A DNA stretch of 64,000 nucleotides from Dictyobacter kobayashii (GCF_003967555.1 NZ_BIFS01000001.1:4340001-4404000), one strand, 5' to 3'; counted from the stretch's first letter, positions 27,730 through 37,129 are shown. A program made the numbers and translations. Notes: generated by a model not told the origin, from the sequence alone.

Positions 27730-29153
27730 TTACACTAATTGCGTGCCCTTTGGCGTGTCACGTACTTCAAAGCCCATCTCTTTGAGCAGGTCGCGCAGGC
27801 GATCTGATTCTTTCCAGTTACGCGCTGCGCGGGCGGCATCGCGCTGGCGTACCAGTTCCTGTGCCTCATCACTGACGGTAACAGGAGCCTTAGGTGCCAC
27901 TTTATCCAGTTGCAGGCCCAGCACACGGTCAAAGTCCAGGATCAGATGGCGTCGCTCAGCGGGCTCGATTTTATTCGTGCGGGCCGCCTCGCGCGTGATG
28001 CTGATCGCGATTGGCAGGTCCATGTCATTGTTAATCGCTTCATGGAACGCCTCACGCATACGTTGGGCTTCGGCTGACCAGGTGGCTGGAGCCTCGGTTA
28101 CCGGGAGTTCAGCTATGTCTGCCCGTAGATTGTTCAAGCCATTTTGCGCCGCATTGATTGAATCATCGGTGAAATTGAGTTTGGAGCGATAATGGGCCGT
28201 CAATAGCAGATAGCGATAAGCCATCGGCTCAATCCCACGCTCTTTCAATGTGCTGAGCAGCAGGACATTGCCGACCGAGCGCGACATCTTGCTATTGCCG
28301 AAATCCAGAAACTCATTGTGTACCCAGTACTGGACTGGCTGTTTGCCGGTTGCTCCCTGGCTCTGAGCGATTTCATCTTCATGGTGGGGGAAGACCAGGT
28401 CGATACCGCCTGTATGGATATCAAACTGCTCGCCCAGGTATTTTGTGGCCATGGCCGAGCACTCGATGTGCCAGCCTGGAAAGCCAACTCCCCAGGGACT
28501 CTCCCAGTTCATTTGCCGCGTGGCATCGCCATGCTTCCAGAGCGCAAAGTCTTCGGAATTCTGTTTATCTTCAGCCACTTCCATCTGCACGCGTCCGTGG
28601 CCACCGGCGCGCAGATTTTCAACGGTATTTCCCGAAAGGGCACCGTAGTTTTTAAACTGACTGACTGCATAATATACGTTGCCATCGCTGACGTAGGCCA
28701 GGCCATGCTCGATCAACTTTTTGGTGATCTCGATCATCTCTTGGATATGGTCGGTTGCCTTAGGAACCACATGGGGTGGCAGGATATTCATTTCATCGCA
28801 GTCTTGTAAGTACTGCTTTGTATAATGGGCGGCAATCTCGTAAGCCGAGCGGCCAGTCTCGCGTGCTTCGTGCTCCAACTTATCTTCACCGCCACGGACA
28901 TCATCATCCTCATGCAGGTGGCCGACATCGGTAATGTTGCGGACCAGCTGGACATCATAGCCATTGTACTCAAGTACCCGGCGTAGCCAGTCAGTGGTGG
29001 TAAATGAACGTAAATTGCCGATGTGAATATCTTTATAGACAGTGGGTCCGCAGTTATAGATGCCCACCTTGGGGCATGGAGCGGCTTAAACTGATCTTTG
29101 GTGCGGGTCAATGTATTGTACAGGTAAACTGGTTTGCTTGCTATCGTAGACAT
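27730..29153 (-). pseudogene. cysS: Cysteinyl-tRNA synthetase, frameshifted near the N-terminus
   Basis: Charges tRNA-Cys. The start is the ATG at 29153, with AGAGGAG upstream. The first frame reads MSTIASKPVYLYNTLTRT and ends at PLHAP; the family then continues KVGIYNCGPTVYKDIHIGN in another frame (27730 to about 29067). The break is a run of four C on the minus strand (29071-29074); five would restore frame and give about 475 residues. Everything else looks normal: HIGN signature, zinc ligands in NCGPT, HIECSAMA and FPHHEDE, KMSRS loop and a C-terminal tRNA-binding region. As this enzyme is normally essential, sequence error, or a second copy elsewhere, is more likely than true loss. Confidence 0.88.
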
Positions 29154-29253
29154 GCGCAAATCTCCTCTATATGCTGAGTTATCGTGCTTGCGTGCTTATA
29201 TGTGTGTTCTATTATATCAATCAGCCGCGTACACTGATTAGATCTTACGAGGT

Positions 29254-29367
29254 AGTAGCTCAGACGGAAGACGTGTGGGGGGAGACAATAGGAATGGCCG
29301 TTGGAGGACACGCCAATACGTTCATAGAGGGCTGAGCTACTGCTTGGTGCTGCCTCTATGAACGTAT
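29254..29367 (-). promoter_or_regulatory. Crossing inverted repeats in the cysS leader (possible pseudoknot or attenuator)
   Basis: Two perfect inverted repeats interlock. Stem A pairs ATACGTTCATAGAGG (29316-29330) with 29353-29367, 15 bp. Stem B pairs AGTAGCTCAG (29254-29263) with 29332-29341, 10 bp. One arm of B lies inside the loop of A and the other outside, the arrangement of an H-type pseudoknot or of mutually exclusive hairpins. It is 100-215 bases before the cysS start, in the right strand and place for a regulatory leader. No known riboswitch consensus was recognised. Confidence 0.45.
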
Positions 29368-29518
29368 AGACAGGTGCAATTGTACATTCTGACGTTCACT
29401 GGTCACTCCAACTATCTGGATTTCCGGGATTATTCAATGCTAGTATAGCATATAAATTCAGTTGAGGATAGTTTTTTGATGTTGCTCACTTGCGGCCGGG
29501 TGTAGGTGCGCATGAGTC

Positions 29519-29577
29519 AAATTTATCACATACAGTAAAATCTCACGCCACGGGATTTTACTGTATGTGATAAATTT
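29519..29577 (-). terminator. 24-bp perfect hairpin after the sugar-phosphate isomerase-like gene
   Basis: Arms 29519-29542 and 29554-29577 are perfectly complementary with an 11-base loop (tcacgccacgg). It begins 66 bases past the stop on the minus strand. The U-run is missing, but a stem this long would be stable; a bidirectional terminator or small palindromic repeat are both possible. Confidence 0.5.
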
Positions 29578-29642
29578 GTGTGAGTGTCTTTAATGCTTCA
29601 AAAAGTTATGAAGAATGCGGAGATCCTGGCCATCAGGGTAGT

Positions 29643-30410
29643 TTATGCTTGATTGCCATGCCCCAGGTGATTGTTAACAAGATAATGATAACTTTTCTCA
29701 ACGGCGGTTAGCATATCGGTGGCGCAGGCATCTAGCTCAACGATGACCCATTCTGCATTTCCCTGGCTGGCTGCCACGACGGCAGGAATATCCACCTTGC
29801 CCTCGCCTAGCGCGGTCATGGGTTGCTCAGCGCTTTCTGCTGGTCCATCTTTGAGATGTAGGAGTGGAGCGCGTGCACTCAGTTCCTCGACTACAGGTGC
29901 GGGCAGTGTGCCTCCTGTTTGCGCCCAATAGACATCGATTTCAAATGAGATGGCATTGCTAAGCTGGTTGCGCAAAATTTCGTGGGGTGTGCGACCGCCG
30001 ATAGTTGGTTGGAATTCCCACCAGTGGTTATGATAGCTCAGGGAGAGTCCATGCTGGTGCGCAATTTGAGCGGCTGCATTCAATTTGTTCGCTACCTGTG
30101 CTATTTTCTCCTCGGATTGGAACTCCTCCGCCGGGATGTAAGAGATGACCAGGTGTCTGGTTCCAGCCTTTGCTACACGCTCAAGCTGAGCCTGGCGCTC
30201 ATCATCAAAAGGAAGTGTAGTATGTACCGCTGCCACACGTAGAGCCAGTGTTTGTAAGAGACGTAAATCGTCTTCTTTGACCGCAACGGTATTGAGTCCA
30301 CATTCCACCCCTGCATAACCAATCTCCGCCACCCTGGTAATAGTTCTCTCAAAATTTTGCGCCAGTTCTTTGCGAAGCGTATACAATTGCAAAGCAATAG
30401 GGGCTATCAT
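29643..30410 (-). CDS. Sugar phosphate isomerase/epimerase (AP-endonuclease-2-like TIM barrel)
   Basis: About 255 residues from the ATG at 30410 (MIAPIALQLYTLRKELAQ); ATGs at 30422 and 30437 are alternatives. The fold signature is that of xylose-isomerase-like TIM barrels: IALQLYTLR at strand 1, IGYAGVECG, YHNHWWEFQP with metal-binding His, FEIDVYWAQTGG, LHLKDGP and EGKVDIPAVV. Such proteins isomerise or epimerise sugars or act on inositol derivatives, usually with a divalent metal ligated by Glu/Asp/His as seen here. Substrate unknown. Stands alone between strong hairpins. Confidence 0.88.
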   Translation of the reverse strand: MIAPIALQLYTLRKELAQNFERTITRVAEIGYAGVECGLNTVAVKEDDLRLLQTLALRVAAVHTTLPFDDERQAQLERVAKAGTRHLVISYIPAEEFQSEEKIAQVANKLNAAAQIAHQHGLSLSYHNHWWEFQPTIGGRTPHEILRNQLSNAISFEIDVYWAQTGGTLPAPVVEELSARAPLLHLKDGPAESAEQPMTALGEGKVDIPAVVAASQGNAEWVIVELDACATDMLTAVEKSYHYLVNNHLGHGNQA

Positions 30411-30486
30411 TGTGTCGACCATCCTCTCTCTGTACATACAAAAATGGATTCCATTATCTTCATAATGTTACACTATTTTATATGAA

Positions 30487-30544
30487 GATAAAGGCAAAAG
30501 AGGAGCCTTGCTATGTTCAGCAAGGTTCCTCTTTTGCCTTTATC
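30487..30544 (-). terminator. Strong terminator hairpin after metH
   Basis: A 26-bp stem with a single G-U pair (30487-30512 with 30519-30544; outer part GATAAAGGCAAAAGAGG) and a 6-base loop, 17 bases past the metH stop. It may also act on the opposite strand. Confidence 0.7.
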
Positions 30545-30560
30545 GGACGATATATAGGTA

Positions 30561-33500
30561 TTAGACGCCGACAGTCTCTTCGTTTTGTACGCGAATCGCG
30601 AAGTAGACGGCTTGCTGGTGGTGAGTGATCATGGCGGCTGTTGATTGTTCTGGGACCAATTGATAGGCCTCTGTCAGGGAGACGCCAATGCTTTGCTCGA
30701 CTGGGAGCAGCTTAAAGAGTTTTTCGTGATCGGCCAGGTCGGGTATGGCTGGATAGCCCCAGCTATAGCGGCGGCCACGCGACTCATCGGTTAAGCCGAG
30801 TTCCTGGCGCACAACCCGATTGGTGTATTCAGCCAACCCTTCCGCCATCTCAACGGCCAGGCCATGCAGGAAGTAGGCCTCAGAATACTGACCTTTGTCC
30901 TGCAGTGCCTGAATAGCGTTGCTGGCCTCGTGTCCCATCGTGACTACCTGTAAAGGAAGCACATCGACTTTGCCGCTCTGTACCGAGGTGAAGTAGTCGG
31001 CCATGCAGAGACGATCATGCTCTGTCTGGCGGCGGAAGACGAAGCGTGTCACTTCACGCAGCTGGCCATCCTGCTGGAACTGTACTGGATCATAGACGAG
31101 TAGTTCATTGCCGCTGGATTGGCAGGGATAATAGCCATACACTACTTTGGGTTGCAGATAGCGCTGCTGGCGCGCCTCACGCAGCATGCGTTCAAGCCGT
31201 GGCTCAAAATCCTGCTCGACCAGGCGGGTGAACTCCTCGCCATGGGCCTTACCGCCCCAATGGAGCCGGTAGAGCGTCTTATAATCCATGCAGGCCGCGA
31301 CATCTTCCAGCCCAATGCGCTCCAGGATGCGTGGTCCCCAGAATGGTGGTGTTGGGATTGAATGCGCTGGCTGTATGCTGCTGGATGGCGTGGTGACCAC
31401 CTCCTGTGCTACCGGGGCAGCTTCGGCACCCTTAGCGTTCTTCTTTTGACGCTCGTTGAGCGCCTCGCTCTGAATACGCTGTACAAACTTCTCGCGTTCT
31501 TCAGGTGGATTGGTCAGCTTATCGACGATATCCAGTCCCTCAAAGGCATCGCGGGCGTAGAAGACGCCCGGCTTGTATGGGGTGGGGACGGAATCGGCCT
31601 TCTGCTCATCTACAAAGAGGATGCGCCGTCCAAAGGAACGATTGATGGCCGCGCCACCGATGATGACCGGGAAAGGCAGATCGCGCTTGTGCAGCTCTTT
31701 GACGCACAGCGGCATCTGTTTGGAGGTACTGACCAGCAGGGCCGAGAGACCAATCACATCGGCTTTGACCTCAATGGCCTTTTCCAGGATGGTATTCAAT
31801 GGAACCTGTTTGCCCAGGTCGTAGACGGTGTAGCCATTATTGCTGAGGATGGTGTTGACCAGGTTTTTACCAATATCGTGGACATCGCCATAGACCGTGG
31901 CCAGCACAACCTTGCCTTTGGTGTAGCCTTCCTGTTTCTCCAGATAGTTCTCCAGGTGGGCCACCGAGCGCTTCATCACCTCTGCCGACTGTAGTACAAA
32001 CGGCAGGATCAATTCACCGGCTCCAAAGCGATCTCCCACATCTTTCATGGCGGGCAAGAGCACCGTATTCAACACGTTGACCGCTGCATCGTTATTGTTG
32101 ACCTCCAGGCTGCTAGCGCGCTCGGCCACTACCTGGTCAATCAAAGGCTCAATGCCTTCTTTGCGGCGATGCAGGATCTGCCAGTGGATGCGCTCGGCCA
32201 CCTCCATGCCCTCGGTGGGATCAACCTTGTCGTTGGCATCGCTTTTTTGTGGTCCATGTTGCTCAAAGTAGTTAATGAAGCGCGGCAACGCATCAGGGCG
32301 ATTGAAGATCAGGTCGTCCGCCAACTTGCGCTGCTCGTCATCGATCTCCGCATACGGTGTGATATGGGAAGGATTGACGATCGCCATATCCAGGCCCGCC
32401 CTCACCGCGTGATAAAGGAAGACGCTATTGAGGACCGCGCGTGCATGCTGTTTCAAGCCAAATGAACCATTGCTGACACCCAGGATCGTCATCACGCCCG
32501 GAAGCTCGGCTTTGATACGCTTGATGGCCTCCAGAGTCTCAATGGCCGCCGTTTGCAGTTCCTCCTGGCCGGTTGTAATCGGAAAGGTTAAGGCATCAAA
32601 GACCAGTGAATTGGGTGAGAGGCCATATTCATTGACGCAGATATCATAGATTTTATGGGCAATCTCGACTTTACGTTCTGTGGTCTTGCCCATACTGATC
32701 TCGTCGATGGTCAGCGCAATTACTGCAGAGCCATGCTCTATAGCCAGCGGGATCACTTTTTCGATGCGTTGACGTCCCATCTCCATATTAATGGAGTTGA
32801 TCAGAACTCGGCCCGGGGCGATCTCTAGCGCAGCCTTAATTACATCGGCTTCGGTGCTATCTATTACCAGCGGAGCCTCGCTACCCATCGAGAGTTTCTT
32901 GACGAGGGTCGCCATCTGCACATCTTCGTCGGTGCGCTCGGTCAAGGCAACCTGCACGTCTAAGACGTGTGCACCTCCCTCAACCTGCTCACGGCCAATC
33001 GCCAGCAAGGTATCATAATCATCGGCCAGCAGGGCCTGTTTGGCTTTACGGCTGCCGGTTGAGTTGACGCGCTCACCCACGATCAGGGGCGCTGGATCTT
33101 GCTGCATCGAGGTGGCGCGGATACCACTGGAGAGGAAGGGAGGGATGATCTGCTGGAAGTTTTTCTGGGCGATATTATTGTCGGCAATAGGTCGTGGCTG
33201 ACGGGGAGCATTGCGACAGGCTTTGACGATGGCCTGCAGATGCTCATGGCTACTGCCACAACAGCCGCCGATGATATTGACGCCAAACTCGGTCACGAAC
33301 TCATAGAGCGCCTTCGCCATTGGCTCTGGCTCCATTGGATAGACGGCCTGGCCGTTCACATTCAATGGAATACCGGCATTGGGGATAGTAGAGATGGGCA
33401 GTGGACAGTTTTCAGCCAGGAAGCGTACGGGTTCACGCATGTGCTCGGGACCCGTGGAGCAGTTGAGGCCAACGATATCTACGCGCAAGGCTACCAGGGT

Positions 33501-34145
33501 GGTCATGACCGCCGCGATATCTGTTCCCAGCAGCATGCGTCCACTGGTGTCCAGCGAAACCTGGGCCTGAATGGGCACCTCGCGATCAGCATCCTGCATC
33601 GCCTGGCGCAAGCCGGTAATCGTAGCACGTACTTCCAGGATATCCTGACTGGTCTCGATCAAGAAGACATCCACTCCGCCTTCCAGCAAGCTTTTGCCCT
33701 GCTCACGGAAGATGGCTACCAGTTGTTGATACGTAATATTGCTCAACAGGGGATCGTCAGAAGAAGGGAGCATACCGGTGGGACCGACCGAACCGGCCAC
33801 AAAGCGCGGCTGCTCGGGTGTGCTATAGCGGTCGGCCACCTTACGGGCCAGTCGGGCCGCTGTAAAATTGACCTCGTGGGTCAGGTGTCCTATACCGTAC
33901 TCATCTAACTTTAAACGACTGGCCGTAAATGAATCCGTTTCAATAACGTCACAGCCAGCTTCCATAAAGCCCGCATGGATTTCCTCGATGACATTGGGTT
34001 TGGTCAGCACAAGGTATTCATTACAACCTTCCGTTGCCTCACCACCATAGTCTTCGGCGGTAAGTTGATAACGTTGAATGTTTGTGCCCATCGCTCCATC
34101 ATAGATTAAAATACGTTGGGCCAGTGTATCGAGAAATCGGCTCAT
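30561..34145 (-). CDS. metH: Cobalamin-dependent methionine synthase
   Basis: Moves a methyl group from methyl-tetrahydrofolate through cobalamin to homocysteine. I use the ATG at 34145 (MSRFLDTLAQRILIYDGAMG; GGAGGG five bases before), giving 1194 residues; a longer frame starts at 34184. Domains in order: homocysteine-binding barrel (about 1-330, zinc ligands in GLNCSTGPEHM and GGCCGSSHEHL), pterin-binding barrel (about 350-610, VGERVNSTGSRK), cap and B12-binding Rossmann domain (about 650-890, with DVHDIGKNLV supplying the cobalt His) and the AdoMet activation domain (about 960-1194, RGRRYSWGYPAIPD). All four modules are complete. A 42-codon frame sits in its leader. Confidence 0.97.
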   Translation of the reverse strand: MSRFLDTLAQRILIYDGAMGTNIQRYQLTAEDYGGEATEGCNEYLVLTKPNVIEEIHAGFMEAGCDVIETDSFTASRLKLDEYGIGHLTHEVNFTAARLARKVADRYSTPEQPRFVAGSVGPTGMLPSSDDPLLSNITYQQLVAIFREQGKSLLEGGVDVFLIETSQDILEVRATITGLRQAMQDADREVPIQAQVSLDTSGRMLLGTDIAAVMTTLVALRVDIVGLNCSTGPEHMREPVRFLAENCPLPISTIPNAGIPLNVNGQAVYPMEPEPMAKALYEFVTEFGVNIIGGCCGSSHEHLQAIVKACRNAPRQPRPIADNNIAQKNFQQIIPPFLSSGIRATSMQQDPAPLIVGERVNSTGSRKAKQALLADDYDTLLAIGREQVEGGAHVLDVQVALTERTDEDVQMATLVKKLSMGSEAPLVIDSTEADVIKAALEIAPGRVLINSINMEMGRQRIEKVIPLAIEHGSAVIALTIDEISMGKTTERKVEIAHKIYDICVNEYGLSPNSLVFDALTFPITTGQEELQTAAIETLEAIKRIKAELPGVMTILGVSNGSFGLKQHARAVLNSVFLYHAVRAGLDMAIVNPSHITPYAEIDDEQRKLADDLIFNRPDALPRFINYFEQHGPQKSDANDKVDPTEGMEVAERIHWQILHRRKEGIEPLIDQVVAERASSLEVNNNDAAVNVLNTVLLPAMKDVGDRFGAGELILPFVLQSAEVMKRSVAHLENYLEKQEGYTKGKVVLATVYGDVHDIGKNLVNTILSNNGYTVYDLGKQVPLNTILEKAIEVKADVIGLSALLVSTSKQMPLCVKELHKRDLPFPVIIGGAAINRSFGRRILFVDEQKADSVPTPYKPGVFYARDAFEGLDIVDKLTNPPEEREKFVQRIQSEALNERQKKNAKGAEAAPVAQEVVTTPSSSIQPAHSIPTPPFWGPRILERIGLEDVAACMDYKTLYRLHWGGKAHGEEFTRLVEQDFEPRLERMLREARQQRYLQPKVVYGYYPCQSSGNELLVYDPVQFQQDGQLREVTRFVFRRQTEHDRLCMADYFTSVQSGKVDVLPLQVVTMGHEASNAIQALQDKGQYSEAYFLHGLAVEMAEGLAEYTNRVVRQELGLTDESRGRRYSWGYPAIPDLADHEKLFKLLPVEQSIGVSLTEAYQLVPEQSTAAMITHHQQAVYFAIRVQNEETVGV

Positions 34146-34209
34146 ATTCCCTCCGGACTTCTGGGATAAGCTAGTATGATACATTTATAGAGTGATGTTT
34201 TTGATAGAA

Positions 34210-34338
34210 TCAGACACCATCCTTGAATAAAGTATATGGAGGATAGTTTGCTGCATCTTCTACTTCCTGGGTGACAAAATACCCGATTGTTTTTCCTCTA
34301 GGCGGATAGTAAATTTCCCCTCGGCGTATAGGTGTCAT
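34210..34338 (-). CDS. Possible leaderless 42-residue ORF ahead of metH
   Basis: A frame from ATG 34338 to TGA 34210 encodes 42 residues beginning MTPIRRGEIYYPPRG and ending YTLFKDGV. There is no ribosome site, but a TATAAT box ends six bases before the ATG, so transcription would start at or near the A of the start codon (a leaderless mRNA). Composition is protein-like, with mixed charge and aromatic residues. No homologue recognised. It could be a small protein or a regulatory leader peptide for metH, 64 bases on. Chance is not excluded. Confidence 0.35.
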   Translation of the reverse strand: MTPIRRGEIYYPPRGKTIGYFVTQEVEDAANYPPYTLFKDGV

Positions 34339-34343
34339 GGTGT

Positions 34344-34349
34344 ATTATA
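34344..34349 (-). promoter_or_regulatory. TATAAT box ahead of the 42-residue ORF and metH
   Basis: Consensus -10 hexamer on the minus strand, five bases before the ATG at 34338. The -35 is poor (TCACTA at 18 bases spacing). It probably serves metH as well, with a leader of about 190 bases. Confidence 0.4.
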
Positions 34350-34529
34350 ACATGAGCTGCGAAGCAATAGTGAGAGCTATATATGTGCTGAAGACATATT
34401 CTTGATGGACTTTGTATATATATTCTATTGAATAGTTCTTGTGGGCCTGGAAACTGAACTGTCATCGGGATCGTAAGTAGAGTAACGATTCTGTTACCGG
34501 GTACTGGATTTTGATGGAGGTGTTGGCAT

Positions 34530-35699
34530 ATGCCACAACGTTTTATGCTAGGGATTGAGGAGGAGTTTCAGCTGGTAGATGTAAAGACCGGCAAGCTCGC
34601 CTCGCGTGCCCAGAGCATTCTAGATAAAGGGGCTCCTATCTTCGAAGAGCAGATCAAGCCGGAGATGCTGCAATCCGTACTGGAATTTGTATCACCGATT
34701 CTGCCTGACATTGGTGCGGCCCGCATGGAACTATATACATCGCGCGCATTGCTGGCACGTATCCTGCAAAAGGAGAATTTAGCCCTGGTGAGCGCCGGGA
34801 CGCATCCCAGTTCTTCCTGGCATGAGCAGAAGCCGACCCCACATGAGCGTTATATGGAGTTGGAAGAGGAATATCAGGATGTGGCCCGCTCGATCTTGAT
34901 CTTTGGCTTGCACGTTCATGTCTCGGTGGCCTCTAAAGAGCAGTCCGTCAAGTTAATGAACCAGGTACGTACCTGGCTGCCGCATATCCTGGCCCTCTCG
35001 TCCAACTCGCCATTCTGGAATGGGCGCATGACCGGCATTAAATCCTACCGTTCCGTGGTCTGGAAGCGTTTCCCTCGTAGTGGCACACCAGATGTCTTTC
35101 GAGATCGCGCGCACTTTGATAGCTTTGTCAACGATCTGGTTGAGATGAAATGTATCGACAACGGCAAAAAGATCTGGTGGGATATTCGCCCCCATCCGTT
35201 TTTTGATACCATTGAATTTCGTATCAGCGACATGCCGGGCACCATCGAGGATACACTGGCCCTGGCCGCGCTCTGTCAGGCCTTGATCGCCAAGCTCACA
35301 CAAATGGATGAGAGTGGCAAAGAGGTCCCTGTCCTCTCGCGTGATTATGTGGATGAGAACAAATGGCGCGCCATGCGTTATGGCCTGGATGCCGAAGTGG
35401 TTGACTTCAGTGGGCGGCGTCTTCTTAGTATGCGCGACTCTATCCGTGAATTGCTCAACTTTGTTGATGATGTTGTTGATGAACTGGGCAGTCGCCGCGA
35501 GATGGATTATATTCGGGCCTTAATGGATGATCCACGTGGAACAGGTGCCGATCGCCAGATGGAGGTCTTTCAGCAAACCAATGATCCTGATAAGGTCAGC
35601 CAATTCTTAATTGAGCAGACCATGCAGGGCGTACAACTGGATGATGCCATGCTCTATGACAAATTTATTCGCTTCAAACCTTTTGAAATTCTGGGGTAA
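34530..35699 (+). CDS. Carboxylate-amine ligase, GCS2 family (YbdK-like)
   Basis: 389 residues. GGAGGTG lies eight bases before the ATG. Motifs of the glutamate-cysteine ligase 2 group are clear: MLGIEEEFQLVD at the N-terminus, AGTHPSSSW, FGLHVHVSV, SNSPFWNGRMTGIKSYRS and FRISDMPGTIED. Such proteins have weak gamma-glutamylcysteine ligase activity or join other acid-amine pairs (EgtA-like, mycothiol- or bacillithiol-like pathways). Its divergent neighbour is metH, with cysS and a cysteine desulfurase-like gene close by, so low-molecular-weight thiol metabolism is plausible. Transcribed alone with its own terminator. Confidence 0.9.
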   Translation: MPQRFMLGIEEEFQLVDVKTGKLASRAQSILDKGAPIFEEQIKPEMLQSVLEFVSPILPDIGAARMELYTSRALLARILQKENLALVSAGTHPSSSWHEQKPTPHERYMELEEEYQDVARSILIFGLHVHVSVASKEQSVKLMNQVRTWLPHILALSSNSPFWNGRMTGIKSYRSVVWKRFPRSGTPDVFRDRAHFDSFVNDLVEMKCIDNGKKIWWDIRPHPFFDTIEFRISDMPGTIEDTLALAALCQALIAKLTQMDESGKEVPVLSRDYVDENKWRAMRYGLDAEVVDFSGRRLLSMRDSIRELLNFVDDVVDELGSRREMDYIRALMDDPRGTGADRQMEVFQQTNDPDKVSQFLIEQTMQGVQLDDAMLYDKFIRFKPFEILG

Positions 35700-35705
35700 A
35701 ATGAT

Positions 35706-35741
35706 AGAGGGCAGACCTATAAATGCCTGCCCTCTTTTTTT
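35706..35741 (+). terminator. Rho-independent terminator after the GCS2 ligase gene
   Basis: A 9-bp stem AGAGGGCAG/CTGCCCTCT (35706-35714 and 35727-35735) is followed by a T-run to 35741. Lies seven bases past the stop codon. Confidence 0.88.
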
Positions 35742-35769
35742 ATGCCTGATCTTAATCCTGTTTCAGCAA

Positions 35770-36954
35770 TCAGAAATCGGCTATTTGCGCTATGGCTGCA
35801 CTAAAGCGTGTGAGCTCTTCTAAGGTATTATAGTAGTGAACCGAGGCCCGCACCATTGTTGTCAGGCCGCGCGCCTCCATATCCAGGCGGGTCGAGTTAC
35901 GTACCGCAACTGATACATTGATCTGTTGTCTGGCCAATTGCCGTTTAATCTCTTCTGGTTCAACCCCCTCAACCGTAAAGGTCACAATGCCACACTGTGT
36001 AATACCGCGATCCCGCACAATCACGCCGGGGATAGGGCTGAGCTGTGTGCGTAGATTATAGGAGAGCTCCTTGATGCGGCGCCAGATATTTTCGAGCCCC
36101 CAATCCAGCGCATAATCGATAGCCGTTGCCAGGCCAATCTTGCCAGCATAATTGGTCTCCCAGGTCTCGAAGCGCCGCGCGTCGGAGCGGATCTCATAGC
36201 GATCCCGACTTACCCAGGATGCAGAGTGTAGGTCAAGAACGATAGGCTCTAGCTGCTCGATCAATTCGCGGCGTACATAGAGAAAGCCAGTGCCACGTGG
36301 ACCTCGCAGATACTTGCGTCCAGTCGTGGAAAGCATATCACAGCCGATTTTCTGTACATCGATCGGCATCTGGCCCACCGACTGACAGGCATCAACCAGG
36401 TAAAGGATGCCCGCCTCGCGTGCTACCTTGCCGATCTCGACAATTGGATTGACCAGGCCGCCACTGGTCGGCACATGGGTAATCGAGATCAGCTTAACCC
36501 GTTGATCCAGCATATTGCGCAGCGCCTCGACCGAAACCTGGCCATAAGCATCATCAGGAATAGCCTCGATAACGACACCAGTCTTCTGTGCCAGCTGGAG
36601 ATAGGCAATATAATTGCTGGCATATTCCGCCATCGAAGTCAGAATACGATCTCCGGCCTTAAACGGCAGCGAATAGAATGCAGTATCCCAGGCTCGCGTT
36701 GCGCTCTCCATAAAAGCAATCTCGTCGCGTGAACAATTGATCAGCTTCGCCGCCGCATCATACGCATGATCCAGCACCTCCTGGCGCTGTTCTACCGCCT
36801 CATAGCCCCCGATCTGTGTTTCCAACTGCAGATGTGCAATCGTCGCATCTAACACCGGCTGTGGCATCAACGACGAACCCGCATTATTCAGGTGTAAAAT
36901 ATGCTGGCTCCCCGGCGTATCCTGACGTGCCCGCTCGACATCAAATAAAGGCAT
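35770..36954 (-). CDS. Class V aminotransferase (cysteine desulfurase / isopenicillin N epimerase-like)
   Basis: 394 residues from the ATG at 36954 (MPLFDVERARQDTPG); AGAGGAG lies seven bases before it, whereas the longer frame to 37032 lacks one. PLP-dependent fold: LHLNNAGSSLMP near the N-terminus, ATRAWDTAFY, ITHVPTSGGLVNPI, DACQSVGQMPIDVQ with the cofactor Asp, and Lys in TTGRKYLRGPRGTGFLYV forming the Schiff base. The RGPRGTGFLY motif is shared with CsdA/SufS-like and epimerase-like members. No SUF genes are adjacent, so the substrate is open. It converges with the GCS2 ligase gene. Confidence 0.92.
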   Translation of the reverse strand: MPLFDVERARQDTPGSQHILHLNNAGSSLMPQPVLDATIAHLQLETQIGGYEAVEQRQEVLDHAYDAAAKLINCSRDEIAFMESATRAWDTAFYSLPFKAGDRILTSMAEYASNYIAYLQLAQKTGVVIEAIPDDAYGQVSVEALRNMLDQRVKLISITHVPTSGGLVNPIVEIGKVAREAGILYLVDACQSVGQMPIDVQKIGCDMLSTTGRKYLRGPRGTGFLYVRRELIEQLEPIVLDLHSASWVSRDRYEIRSDARRFETWETNYAGKIGLATAIDYALDWGLENIWRRIKELSYNLRTQLSPIPGVIVRDRGITQCGIVTFTVEGVEPEEIKRQLARQQINVSVAVRNSTRLDMEARGLTTMVRASVHYYNTLEELTRFSAAIAQIADF

Positions 36955-37129
36955 GATCCACTCCTCTTTTTTAATTGTTATTGTAGCAGACCAACCAGGG
37001 AATTGAGACCAGCCATTTCTCCCCAATTTCAAGTATATTTACCACCATCTATTCGTATAGCCTAAAGAGAGGATAGAGCATTATACTTTACATAAAAGAA
37101 GAAGAAGAGAAGAGAATGCCCAAAGAAAC

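Larger units (their letters stand above)
29154..29642. other. Intergenic region, about 490 bp, rich in inverted repeats
   Basis: Between cysS and the sugar-phosphate isomerase-like gene, both minus. It should contain the cysS leader. It holds the crossing inverted repeats at 29254-29367 and a 24-bp palindrome at 29519-29577. I looked for a T-box (GGGTGG..ACCGCG core) and did not find one. No coding sequence is convincing. Confidence 0.5.

Noticed and set aside
29251..29341. GTAGCTCAG resembling the tRNA D-arm
   Set aside because: No T-arm (GTTCGA), acceptor stem or anticodon arm follows; the nine bases are part of an inverted repeat.
29154..29400. T-box riboswitch ahead of cysS
   Set aside because: The conserved GGGTGG..ACCGCG core and a terminator/antiterminator pair are absent.
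31362..31994. Plus-strand frame of 210 codons inside metH
   Set aside because: It is opposite a complete, conserved MetH coding region and resembles no family.
33099..33908. Plus-strand frame of 269 codons inside metH
   Set aside because: Antisense shadow of the MetH homocysteine-binding and pterin-binding domains, no ribosome site.
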